64,000 nt of DNA from Desulfotalea sp. (lineage in GTDB: Bacteria; Desulfobacterota; Desulfobulbia; Desulfobulbales; Desulfocapsaceae), in contig NVXR01000017.1 of the NCBI GenBank assembly GCA_002733995.1, forward strand, positions 1 to 64,000, written 5' to 3'. The notes below the pieces were generated by a model. That model was not told where the DNA came from. It saw nothing but the letters and a program-made list of their open reading frames with translations, and searched no databases. Numbering within the stretch: position 1 is the first letter of the stretch; each line of letters starts with the position of its first letter. Shown one piece after another: positions 16,757 to 25,275 of the stretch. The translations under genes and the position numbers were made by a program.

Positions 16757-16794
16757 AAATATGATTACATGTCTTACATGTTGATCATATTTTG
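16757..16794 (+). terminator. Terminator-like hairpin after tsaE
   Basis: AAATATGAT(T)ACATG, loop, ACATGT(TG)ATCATATTT then GCTCT. The stem is long but AT-rich with a small interior loop, so efficiency is uncertain. Confidence 0.5.
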
Positions 16795-16822
16795 CTCTCC
16801 ATAGGTAAACGAAAACACAATA

Positions 16823-16839
16823 ATGTATCGATGATACAT
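16823..16839. promoter_or_regulatory. Inverted repeat upstream of the YcaO gene
   Basis: ATGTATC-GAT-GATACAT, a perfect 7+3+7 inverted repeat 29 bp before the start codon. Its position and size suit an operator for a dimeric regulator. No regulator gene is adjacent. Confidence 0.35.
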
Positions 16840-16867
16840 CCCCCCGAGCCCATAGCGATAAAATACA

Positions 16868-18613
16868 ATGAAGAAAAAAACTATTATTTTCAATGATTGC
16901 CTTAAGGCCTTTACTGAGGATCAGGACAAGGCTATTACTCCAGAAGAAACGCTGAAGATTTTTTACTCCAAGATTGAAGGGCTTGACCTGAAAATCCTTA
17001 ACGAAGTGCGAAGAATCGATAAGGGCCGTCTGGATATACCTGTCTATTTCTCGGTATGTGGAGAAGACGCCAAGGCCTTAATCGGTACTAAAAAGCAGAT
17101 GGGCAAAGGAGCTTCAGCCATACAGGCAGAGGCTTCAGCCTGTATGGAGCTTGCTGAACGCTTTTCTTTTTTCTCCTTTAAAGACAATGAACAAAATTTC
17201 TTGACTGGCGATTACAATGAGATGATCTCGGCGGGCTATCCGGTTCTGGATCTCAGCTACCTTCTGCAATCCGTACATGACAGTACGGCGGATACCGAGC
17301 TATTGAAGATGTTGCTCGCAGATATTCCAATGCAATGGACCTGGGGAACAAATATCACAAGTGGGCAAGATGTTCTGATCCCATTTTCATGGTTTTTTGC
17401 TATCAACGAATTCAACGGACCTTCTGCAGGTAACACCAATGAAGAGGCTGCACTTCAAGGTATATGTGAGATAATTGAGAGACACGTCTGCTCTGTCATT
17501 AATAACCAAAAAATAAAAACGCCTAAAATCGATCCAGCATCTGTAAAAGATCCGGTGGCAAAAGATCTCTTACAGAAGTTTCAGGACAACAACATTGATC
17601 TGTATCTCAATGACTTCAGTTTAGATACAGGGTTATGTACTATTGGTGCCCTAGCTATAGACAGATCGACCTTTCCCGAAAAAAGTGAAATTGTATATAC
17701 AGCAGGAACCACCCCTGAGCCCGAAAAAGCAATTATCCGCGCTGTAACCGAAATTGCCCAACTGGCTGGAGACTTCAATTCAAACTCCAACTACGTTGCC
17801 TCTGGACTACCGAAGCCACTTTCAATGGCAGAGGTTGCTTACGTCACAGAAACCACAGTAACGACAACTGTGGAAGAAATAGTAAACATCAGTAACGACA
17901 ATATTAAAGTAGAAGTCGATAACTGTGTAAAAGCTATCAAAAACATTGGAATGGATGTTCTGATGATTGACGTAACCCATGAACAATTGAACATACCCGC
18001 ATTTTATACCATTGTTCCCGGCGCCCATTTTCGCGAGAGATCTATGATTAATAATGTGGGCTTGTTTTCCGCAAAGCTTGTGGTTGAGTTAATTACAGAT
18101 GCCAAATTACTTGAAGATAAACTACAGCAGATGGAAGGGTTACTGCCCGAGGCCTATTATATCGAGTTTTACCGGGGGAGAAACTATTTCAATATGGGAT
18201 CTCCAGAAGCCGCTCTAGGTCATTTTGAAGCTGCTCTTCTACAGAATCCCGAAGCTGAAGATCTCCCTTATATTTACTCTTTTATGGGTACTTGCCTGAA
18301 AGATCTAGGTAAATATGAAGAAGCTATTACAAAGTTAACCATCGGCCTTAACGAAGATACAGAAAGACCTGATCTGCACAATACCCTCGGGGTGTGCTAC
18401 TTTAAACAAAACAACTATGAACAAGCTATTGTTCATTTTCAACGAGCCGTGGAGCTCAATCCGGCGTCTGGCATCGATTATGCGAATCTGGGAGTAAATT
18501 ATAGTAAGCTAGGAAAAACAGAACAGGCCGCTGAATTTTTAACAATTGCTTTAACTCTTGACCCAGAATTGGATTTTGCCAAGGATTTACTGGCCAGCCT
18601 GGTACAGAAATAA
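16868..18613 (+). CDS. YcaO-domain protein with C-terminal TPR repeats
   Basis: 581 residues. Residues 40-400 form a YcaO ATP-binding domain: QAEASACMELAERFSF, NTNEEAALQGICEIIERH and EPEKAIIRAVTEIAQLAG carry the Glu-rich ATP/Mg motifs of the family. Residues 420-575 hold about four TPR repeats (YIEFYRGRNYFNMGSPEAAL, YEEAITKLTIGL, YEQAIVHFQRAVELNP, TEQAAEFLTIALTLDP). YcaO enzymes activate a peptide amide with ATP to form azolines or thioamides, or help modify ribosomal protein S12. No TfuA, dehydrogenase or obvious precursor peptide is nearby, so this looks like a stand-alone accessory type; the substrate is unknown. It has its own upstream inverted repeat. Confidence 0.85.
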   Translation: MKKKTIIFNDCLKAFTEDQDKAITPEETLKIFYSKIEGLDLKILNEVRRIDKGRLDIPVYFSVCGEDAKALIGTKKQMGKGASAIQAEASACMELAERFSFFSFKDNEQNFLTGDYNEMISAGYPVLDLSYLLQSVHDSTADTELLKMLLADIPMQWTWGTNITSGQDVLIPFSWFFAINEFNGPSAGNTNEEAALQGICEIIERHVCSVINNQKIKTPKIDPASVKDPVAKDLLQKFQDNNIDLYLNDFSLDTGLCTIGALAIDRSTFPEKSEIVYTAGTTPEPEKAIIRAVTEIAQLAGDFNSNSNYVASGLPKPLSMAEVAYVTETTVTTTVEEIVNISNDNIKVEVDNCVKAIKNIGMDVLMIDVTHEQLNIPAFYTIVPGAHFRERSMINNVGLFSAKLVVELITDAKLLEDKLQQMEGLLPEAYYIEFYRGRNYFNMGSPEAALGHFEAALLQNPEAEDLPYIYSFMGTCLKDLGKYEEAITKLTIGLNEDTERPDLHNTLGVCYFKQNNYEQAIVHFQRAVELNPASGIDYANLGVNYSKLGKTEQAAEFLTIALTLDPELDFAKDLLASLVQK

Positions 18614-18648
18614 GACGTAATGAATAGCTTGAAAATGGCTTAACGGGA

Positions 18649-19053
18649 TTAGGTTGGGTTTAAACAACTTAATCCCTGCTCGATGGTGTCAAACGTCACA
18701 ACTTTCTCTATATTGTTCTTAAGCACTTCAGGCATCACAAAGCCACAACCTCGACTATCAGCCTTAGAAAGTAGTCCAAATCTCACCAGCATATCCTCAA
18801 CTGGTGGCTGTACTCCGCAGAGGCCAAGCAAACGAATGTTTGGATTCATAAGAACAGAGCCAAGTACACCTATCACGCTAGAGTTAATGATATTAAAAAG
18901 TGACAAATCTACGAGTAAAAATGTATCCAGATTTTTTGGGTCTTTTTCATCAACGGTTATACATTCGATGATGGCAGTTTTCATCTGAGCCAAACCTTCT
19001 TTTACAGTTGTTAGTTCGTCTGTTTTTATGATACAGACTTTTGCATTTTTCAC
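18649..19053 (-). CDS. STAS-like protein (anti-anti-sigma type), tentative
   Basis: 134 residues. The middle reads like a STAS fold: TFLLVDLSLFNIINSSVIGVLGS, then IRLLGLCGVQPPVEDMLVRFGL. The Ser-Ser at the end of the helix-capping loop falls where phosphorylated serine lies in SpoIIAA-like proteins. Such proteins are read-outs for kinase/phosphatase partner switching. No kinase or sigma gene is adjacent. It converges on the YcaO gene with 35 bp between the stops. Confidence 0.6.
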   Translation of the reverse strand: MKNAKVCIIKTDELTTVKEGLAQMKTAIIECITVDEKDPKNLDTFLLVDLSLFNIINSSVIGVLGSVLMNPNIRLLGLCGVQPPVEDMLVRFGLLSKADSRGCGFVMPEVLKNNIEKVVTFDTIEQGLSCLNPT

Positions 19054-19517
19054 AGCTATTTCCCTATGTAAGATCTCGTTATGTGAACCCTTTGAGCTAC
19101 AACGCTTAACGATTTCTCACCAATAAGCTTCCCCCCTTACCGCGAAAAAGCTCAACCAAATTGTTTACCTCTTAGGTATTAATGGTATCATCTGCCCGAA
19201 CGAATAACAAATTACATCATCCATATTCCAAAAACAATATCTAACCAGAAGCCATACGTACATGTTATAAAAGATAATTTAACAATGCTGCAGTAATACA
19301 ACGCCCATGGAACATGGCCAGCTAAAGCAACATCGCCTGTCAACAGGTAAGGCCCGGGGAGGTTGCGACGTAACAAACGCTGTTTTAAGTGTAAAATCCG
19401 AACTCTGCGTTTCTACTAATAAAAATATTATGACATAAAATTATTGTATTGATCATAAGTTCTTAGTAAGGTTTTTTCTCTTTGTTTCTTTCACAATCTC
19501 AACAACTTTCAAGGCCT
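19054..19517. other. Upstream region of the cobalamin operon
   Basis: About 460 bp without a gene. I looked for a cobalamin riboswitch and did not find its conserved B12 box on either strand. A GC-rich structured stretch lies around 19310-19375 (GGCCCGGGGAGGTTGCG), which could be part of a leader RNA. Confidence 0.4.
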
Positions 19518-20105
19518 ATGCACGACAAACAGATTTACCTGTTAAGACATGGGGACACTGGTCTAAAACAACAATACGTAGGCTCCTCAGACGTGTCTCT
19601 GTCTCCCCAGGGCGTGGATGACATAATAAAAAGCTGTTCGTATCTGTCAACTATCGATTTTGACGCTGTACTCTGTAGTCCAATGAAGCGTTGCGTTCAA
19701 ACCGTCGCTCAGCTATCTTGTTCTTGTCCTGTTCAGTTTCTTGATTTCTTAAGAGAAATTGACTTTGGCAGGTGGGAGAAAAAAAAATTCGTAGATATAG
19801 TCCAAACAGACAAGACTGCTGTTGATTTATGGGTGAACAACCCTGATACATTTACTTTTCCAGAGGGGGAATCCCTGGAAAACTTTCAGCAAAGAATTAC
19901 AACAGCTGCTCAATATCTTCACAGGTCAAAAGCTAAAACTATACTTGTGGTCTGCCATGGTGGGGTGATTCGTCATCTACTCTGCAATCTTCTAAAAATC
20001 CCCAAAGAACAGTATCTTCTTTTCGAGATACAATCTGGCTCTTTTTCCATAATCAGATTGCACGAGGAAGGTGGTGTTTTAACGGGTCTTAACCATAGAG
20101 GTTAA
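19518..20105 (+). CDS. cobC: Alpha-ribazole phosphatase (histidine phosphatase family)
   Basis: 195 residues from the ATG at 19518 (AAGG just upstream). Phosphoglycerate mutase-like fold: RHGDTG with catalytic His11, CSPMKRCVQTV, EIDFGRWEKK and VVCHGGVIRHLL with the second catalytic His. As first gene of a cobalamin operon it most likely removes the 5'-phosphate in nucleotide-loop assembly. By sequence alone other histidine phosphatases would look alike; the operon supports CobC. Confidence 0.85.
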   Translation: MHDKQIYLLRHGDTGLKQQYVGSSDVSLSPQGVDDIIKSCSYLSTIDFDAVLCSPMKRCVQTVAQLSCSCPVQFLDFLREIDFGRWEKKKFVDIVQTDKTAVDLWVNNPDTFTFPEGESLENFQQRITTAAQYLHRSKAKTILVVCHGGVIRHLLCNLLKIPKEQYLLFEIQSGSFSIIRLHEEGGVLTGLNHRG

Positions 20106-20107
20106 TA

Positions 20108-20650
20108 TTGTCGAAACTTATTTTAATAACTGGTGGCGCCAGAAGTGGTAAGAGTTCCTATGCCCTCGAAGTTTGTGAAAACATTTCAGACAAGCGTCTT
20201 TTTATTGCGACCTGTCCAACCATAGATTCTGAAATGAGTGAGCGGGTGCTGCGGCACCAGGAAGAAAGGCAGGGCAGGGGGTGGGTGACCGTTGAATGTC
20301 CCGTCGCCCTCGAATCAATATTGCAAACAAAGGCGAACTCTTTCAAGGTGGTTCTACTTGATTGCGTGACCCTCTGGGTAAACAATGTTCTGTATGCTTA
20401 TGAGCAAGAGAACAAAGCCCTTACTGATTTCATCATTAAAGAAAAAACAAAAACCTGGTTAACAGCGGCGGCAAAGATGAACGCCACGCTTGTTTGCGTA
20501 ACCAATGAAGTAGGCGGGGGAATTGTCCCGGAAAACCCTACGGCAAGATTATACAGAGATCTGGTGGGAACTGTAAACCAAACCATAGGTAAGATGGCCG
20601 ACGAAGTCGCTCTTGTCTCCTGTGGTGTCCCTCTCTATCTAAAAAAATAA
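20108..20650 (+). CDS. cobU: Adenosylcobinamide kinase/guanylyltransferase
   Basis: 180 residues. P-loop GGARSGKSSYA at 9-19, then CPTIDSEMSERVLRHQEERQGRGW with the guanylyl-accepting His region, LLDCVTLWVNN and VTNEVGGGIVPENPTARLYRDLVGTVNQ. It phosphorylates adenosylcobinamide and transfers GMP to it. It begins with TTG at 20108, two bases after the cobC stop, with GAGG upstream. Confidence 0.95.
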   Translation: MSKLILITGGARSGKSSYALEVCENISDKRLFIATCPTIDSEMSERVLRHQEERQGRGWVTVECPVALESILQTKANSFKVVLLDCVTLWVNNVLYAYEQENKALTDFIIKEKTKTWLTAAAKMNATLVCVTNEVGGGIVPENPTARLYRDLVGTVNQTIGKMADEVALVSCGVPLYLKK

Positions 20651-20651
20651 G

Positions 20652-20803
20652 GTAATTATTCAGCACCAGTCCAACGGCGTCATGGGGATCTTCGTAGGTA
20701 GCATCTGTATGCTTCACGTACCCAAAACAAACGGATTTGCAGCAGAGGTAAAGAGCTACAGACAGCGGCTTAACCGCTAGTGGAATGCTGCTGAATAGTT
20801 GCA
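20652..20803. repeat. Dispersed intergenic repeat, copy 2
   Basis: GTAATTATTCAGCACCAG at the left and GCTGCTGAATAGTTGC at the right form imperfect inverted ends. It contains CGTAGGTAGCATCTGTATGCTTCACG, whose reverse complement matches part of copy 3 (CGTGAAGCATAC). It sits within the cobalamin operon between cobU and cobT and ends 30 bp before the cobT start. Confidence 0.6.
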
Positions 20804-20832
20804 AAGAAAAACCATTGAGGAGTTCTAACATT

Positions 20833-21900
20833 ATGAGTTTACTTGAACGTACGTTACAAGACATTTACCCCCAGGACAGTTCTGCAAGAGACTTAGCAAA
20901 GGAACGCTTAGACCATCTGGCGGTCCCCCACTGGGCCTTGGGTGACTTAATGGATCTGGCTATTGATATCGCCGGAATGACGAGAACGATCACTCCCAGT
21001 CTCAAAAACAAGGCCATAGTAATCATGGCCGGTGACCATGGGGTTGTAGCAGAAGGTATTTCAAAGTTCCCCAGTGAAGTTACCCCTCAGATGGTCTACA
21101 ACATTGTCAATGGTGGTGCTGGGATTAATGCCCTGGCTGACCAGGTGAATGCCAAGGTCGTTGTTGTGGATATGGGGGTCAACGCAGACCTCAATGAGCT
21201 TGCAAAAACCGGGAAAATTATAAATAAAAAAGTTGGTCTTGGTACTAATAATATTGCCGTCGGTCCCGCCATGAGTAAGGCAATGGCTGTACGTGCTGTT
21301 GAATCCGGAATTGATATTGCCAACGATCTCGCGGCAACAACAGATATATTTGGTACCGGGGATATGGGAATTGGCAACACCACTCCCTCCGCTGCCATTG
21401 CGGCTGTTTGTACCAAAAAACCGGTAGAAGAGCTCACAGGCAGAGGCACCGGACTTGACGATAGCCAATTACTACACAAGATTGAAGTGATAAAGAAGGC
21501 ACTTGAAGTAAATTCTATCAATCCGTCCGATGGCTTAGATATTCTTGCTAAAGTTGGTGGCTTTGAGATTGGAGGGATTGCGGGCCTTATACTAGGGGCT
21601 GCAGCCCATCGTAAGCCTATTATTATTGATGGCTTTATATCAACTGCAGGGGCTTTAATTGCTAATGCAATCGAGCCTTTTGTTAAAGATTACCTCATCT
21701 TTGCCCACAGATCTGTGGAACCAGGACATAAGGCAATGCAGGAGCATCTTAAATGTAAGAAACCATTATTAGATCTGAATTTCAGATTAGGTGAAGGAAC
21801 GGGTGCTGCCGTAGCTATGAATTTAGTTGAATGCGCCGTTGCTGTTTTAACCAAGGTGTCAACTTTTGAGGAAGCAGCCGTAGCCGTTGCTGATAAATAA
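20833..21900 (+). CDS. cobT: Nicotinate-nucleotide-dimethylbenzimidazole phosphoribosyltransferase
   Basis: 355 residues from the ATG at 20833, preceded by GAGGAG. Family blocks: IVIMAGDHGVVAEGIS, MVYNIVNGGAGINALAD, GTGDMGIGNTTPSAA and GGFEIGGIAGLILGAA. It makes alpha-ribazole phosphate from the lower ligand base. The substrate glutamate motif (RLGEGTGAA) is near the C-terminus. Confidence 0.95.
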   Translation: MSLLERTLQDIYPQDSSARDLAKERLDHLAVPHWALGDLMDLAIDIAGMTRTITPSLKNKAIVIMAGDHGVVAEGISKFPSEVTPQMVYNIVNGGAGINALADQVNAKVVVVDMGVNADLNELAKTGKIINKKVGLGTNNIAVGPAMSKAMAVRAVESGIDIANDLAATTDIFGTGDMGIGNTTPSAAIAAVCTKKPVEELTGRGTGLDDSQLLHKIEVIKKALEVNSINPSDGLDILAKVGGFEIGGIAGLILGAAAHRKPIIIDGFISTAGALIANAIEPFVKDYLIFAHRSVEPGHKAMQEHLKCKKPLLDLNFRLGEGTGAAVAMNLVECAVAVLTKVSTFEEAAVAVADK

Positions 21901-21908
21901 GACCACTT

Positions 21909-22694
21909 ATGCGAGATAATAAAGCCATATGGTTCAAAGAGCATCTTGCCGGTTTTCTTGCTGCACTGCGATTTCTCACAGTTATTCCTGCTCAATGGAA
22001 TGTAGACCGGGATAGTGAATTTTTCAGGAAGAGTCTTTCTTTCTTCCCTGCTATTGGTTTACTGATTGGTACTGCCGGATATCTGCTCACCACGGTAGCG
22101 TTGTGGCTATTTCCCCAGCCTGTGGTCGCTTGTCTAGTTATTTGTTATCTCGCATTTATATCCGGTTGCCTGCACATCGATGGACTCTCCGATAGTGGTG
22201 ACGGTCTGCTCAGTTCAAGATCAAGAGACCGTTCAATGGAAATCATGAAGGACAGTCGTGTTGGAGCAATGGGGGTTATCGTTACTGTTCTGGTCATTCT
22301 TGCCAAATTTAGCGCCCTTATCTCAATAGATTCTGCCCATCTTGCCACTGCTGTGTTTTTTATGCCTTTTGCGGGGAGGGTGGCAATTCTTTGCGCCATG
22401 GCAGCTCTTCCGTATGCCCGTACTGAAGGTGGGATCGGTGCCTTGTTTTACAGTGATTCGGTTAAAAAAATTGCCCTCTTCGCGCTCCTGCTTTTAACCG
22501 GTTTGCTCTTCGCCTTCTCCGGTGGACGAATGTTTGTGGTTCTGTTCATGCTCTTCCTGGTTTTTTATCTCTTTAACAGCTGGTGTAAAGCTAAGATCGG
22601 TGGGGCAACCGGTGATACTCTTGGTGCGAATTGTGAACTTGCAGAGATGGCTGTAGCACTTGCCTTTTCAGTTTCTTTTTCTTTTTTCTCGTGA
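21909..22694 (+). CDS. cobS: Adenosylcobinamide-GDP ribazoletransferase
   Basis: 261 residues, integral membrane protein with about six hydrophobic segments. The conserved cytoplasmic motif HIDGLSDSGDGLLSSRSRDRSMEIM at about 94-118 and the C-terminal GGATGDTLGANCELAEM identify it. It joins adenosylcobinamide-GDP with alpha-ribazole at the membrane. It lies 8 bp after cobT. Confidence 0.95.
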   Translation: MRDNKAIWFKEHLAGFLAALRFLTVIPAQWNVDRDSEFFRKSLSFFPAIGLLIGTAGYLLTTVALWLFPQPVVACLVICYLAFISGCLHIDGLSDSGDGLLSSRSRDRSMEIMKDSRVGAMGVIVTVLVILAKFSALISIDSAHLATAVFFMPFAGRVAILCAMAALPYARTEGGIGALFYSDSVKKIALFALLLLTGLLFAFSGGRMFVVLFMLFLVFYLFNSWCKAKIGGATGDTLGANCELAEMAVALAFSVSFSFFS

Positions 22695-22707
22695 AGGATT
22701 ATCTGTA

Positions 22708-25275
22708 ATGAAAACGTTTGAACATGGTGGAAACATACATAAGGCGTTTCGAGAGGCGGGTAAAACAGCCGAAAAGATCCTCGACTTTAGTGCTAATATT
22801 AATCCACTGGGACCACCGGAGTGGCTTCGACCTCTTCTCTCAAGGGAACTAGACCAAGTCTTCCACTACCCGGATCCAGATAACCTGAAACTTATTGGGG
22901 CAATTGCACAACACCTCGACATCAATCCAGACTGTGTGGTTGCAGGAAACGGCACAACAGATTTACTCTATGCGCTTATGAGATCTCTCCCCTGTAAACG
23001 CGTAGTAATTCCTGTTCCTAGCTATGTTGATTACGTGAGAGCTGCTGAAATCGCATGCAAAGAAGTAGCGTTTTTTAAGCTGAAGGAAGAGGATGAGTTT
23101 TGCCTTAATGTGGCTCAACTTAAGCAGGAACTGTGTCCTGGAGATCTTGTCATCATTGCAGTACCAAACAACCCTACAGGAAAGATTCCGGACCAGAAAC
23201 AGCTCTTAGCTCTGATACAATCCTGCCCAGACACATTTTTTCTCTTTGATGAGGCCTTTCTCGATTTTATAGATGCTTATCCTTCTTTTAGTTGCGTGGC
23301 AAACAATGTTATAACCCTGAACTCCATGACAAAGTTCTACGCAATCCCTGGATTGCGTCTTGGTTTCACGACCCTATCAGTTGACCTTGCCCTACAACTC
23401 AAAAACCAGTTACCCCCCTGGACAGTAAATACTTTAGCACAGGTGGTCGGGGAGTATGCAGTTGGCGATGCAGAATACCGTGAAAACAGCATTGCTCAAT
23501 GCGCAAAACTTCGTACGGAATTAACAGCGCAACTCTCTCTCATCCCCGAACTTCGGGTCTTCGACTCCACGGTAAATTACCTCCTCATTAAACTTGCCAA
23601 AGACAAGACCTCAAACCTGAAAAGTCACTGTAGAAAAGCTGGTATCCTTATACGCCCATGCGACAACTATAATGGTATAAATGAAGGGGATAAATTTTTT
23701 AGGGTGGCAGTAAGAACGAAGGAAGACAATGAAATATTGGTAGAATGCATCTCTTCCTTTTTCAAACACACCAAGCGCAGTGTTACCATAAAACAGACAC
23801 CATCTCTCATGTTTCAGGGAACATGTTCCGATGCGGGCAAATCAATCTTAACAACGGCACTCTGTCGGATCATGTTCCAGGATGGGTTTAAAATCGCTCC
23901 ATTTAAGGCGCAAAACATGTCTCTCAACTCCTTTGTTACTCTACAGGGGGATGAGATGGGGAGGGCACAGGTGGTTCAGGCCCAAGCCGCAAAGCTTGAT
24001 CCTGACTGCAGGATGAATCCGATTCTATTAAAGCCAAATTCCGACACAGGAAGCCAGGTGATAATCAATGGCAGGCCTGTAGGTAACATGAGCGTTACCC
24101 AATATAGTAAATATAAGGCGCTCGCCTGGCCAGAAGTCTGTTTGGCATATGATCAGTTGGCCTCAGATTTTGACGCAATAATCCTTGAAGGTGCTGGTTC
24201 TCCGGGAGAGGTCAATCTCAAAAAGGCCGATATTGTTAATATGCGTATGGCGCAGTACGCCAAATCCCCAGTAATACTGGTAGGAGATATTGACAGGGGG
24301 GGCGTTTATGCCTCCTTTGTAGGTGTGATGGAGGTTCTAGCGGAATGGGAAAGAGAGTTAGTGGCCGGTTTTATAGTGAATAAATTCAGAGGGCAGGCCT
24401 CTCTACTCCACAGTGCCCACGACTACCTTAAGCTCCATACAAATCGACCTGTTTTTGGCGTCATCCCCCATATCAAAAACTTAGGAATTCCTGAAGAAGA
24501 TTCAGTATCGTTTAAAAAAGGCAGCTTTAACACTGGCTATAAAAAAGACAGTATCGAGCTTGCCGTAATAAACCTGCCCCATATTTCCAATTTCACCGAT
24601 GTCGAACCTTTCCTTGAAGAGCCGGATGTGACATTGCGAATTATTGACAATGTAGGCGAGTTAGGTGAACCGGATGTCATCATTATTCCTGGCTCAAAAA
24701 ATGTCATCAACGACCTCGATTTCTTACGACAAACGGGGCTCATTGACGCAATTATCAACCAGTATGAAAGGGGTGTTGAGATAGTTGGCATCTGTGGCGG
24801 CTATCAGATGCTTGGTCAAAGCATCAAAGATCCACACCAGATGGAGTCAACAATAGCCGGTAAAGAGGGGGTTAGGGGGATGGGTCTCCTGCCAATGGAT
24901 ACGATCCTTGAAATGGAAAAGAATCTAACCCGTAAATCAGGTCTGCATCTAAGATCAGGACAAGAGATATCCGGTTATGAAATCCACCATGGGGTTTCAA
25001 CGGGTACCGACAATCCGGTCCTGCGATTTAGTGACAAGACAGTATGCGGCACCTCTAAGGATGGGGATAAAGTATGGGGCGCGTATCTCCATGGTCTTTT
25101 CGATAGCGACCTATTCAGGAGATGGTTTATAGATAACCTGCGAGTCGAAAAAGGCTTAGCACCAGTTGGAAAAGTTATGGCTCCTTATGATTTAGAAGCA
25201 GCTTTTGACCGTCTTGCAGATGTGGTAAGAGATGCCATTAATATTGACGATATATATAAACTGATGAAGGTATAA
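22708..25275 (+). CDS. Fused threonine-phosphate decarboxylase (CobD) and cobyric acid synthase (CobQ)
   Basis: 855 residues from the ATG at 22708, which has AAGGA upstream. Residues 1-355 are a class I/II aminotransferase fold of the CobD type: DFSANINPLGPP, HYPDPDN, PNNPTGKIP and SMTKFYAIPGLRLGF with the PLP Lys209. Residues 365-855 are CobQ: FQGTCSDAGKSILTT (P-loop of the synthetase part), QNMSLNSFVT, LEGAGSPGEVNL, and the glutaminase part with GICGGYQMLG (nucleophile Cys696) and AYLHGLFDS. One chain thus makes aminopropanol phosphate and amidates adenosylcobyrinic diamide. The following CbiB uses both products. In most species these are separate proteins. Confidence 0.93.
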   Translation: MKTFEHGGNIHKAFREAGKTAEKILDFSANINPLGPPEWLRPLLSRELDQVFHYPDPDNLKLIGAIAQHLDINPDCVVAGNGTTDLLYALMRSLPCKRVVIPVPSYVDYVRAAEIACKEVAFFKLKEEDEFCLNVAQLKQELCPGDLVIIAVPNNPTGKIPDQKQLLALIQSCPDTFFLFDEAFLDFIDAYPSFSCVANNVITLNSMTKFYAIPGLRLGFTTLSVDLALQLKNQLPPWTVNTLAQVVGEYAVGDAEYRENSIAQCAKLRTELTAQLSLIPELRVFDSTVNYLLIKLAKDKTSNLKSHCRKAGILIRPCDNYNGINEGDKFFRVAVRTKEDNEILVECISSFFKHTKRSVTIKQTPSLMFQGTCSDAGKSILTTALCRIMFQDGFKIAPFKAQNMSLNSFVTLQGDEMGRAQVVQAQAAKLDPDCRMNPILLKPNSDTGSQVIINGRPVGNMSVTQYSKYKALAWPEVCLAYDQLASDFDAIILEGAGSPGEVNLKKADIVNMRMAQYAKSPVILVGDIDRGGVYASFVGVMEVLAEWERELVAGFIVNKFRGQASLLHSAHDYLKLHTNRPVFGVIPHIKNLGIPEEDSVSFKKGSFNTGYKKDSIELAVINLPHISNFTDVEPFLEEPDVTLRIIDNVGELGEPDVIIIPGSKNVINDLDFLRQTGLIDAIINQYERGVEIVGICGGYQMLGQSIKDPHQMESTIAGKEGVRGMGLLPMDTILEMEKNLTRKSGLHLRSGQEISGYEIHHGVSTGTDNPVLRFSDKTVCGTSKDGDKVWGAYLHGLFDSDLFRRWFIDNLRVEKGLAPVGKVMAPYDLEAAFDRLADVVRDAINIDDIYKLMKV

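Noticed and set aside
19054..19517. Cobalamin riboswitch in front of the cob operon
   Set aside because: The conserved B12 box and flanking core elements were not found on either strand.
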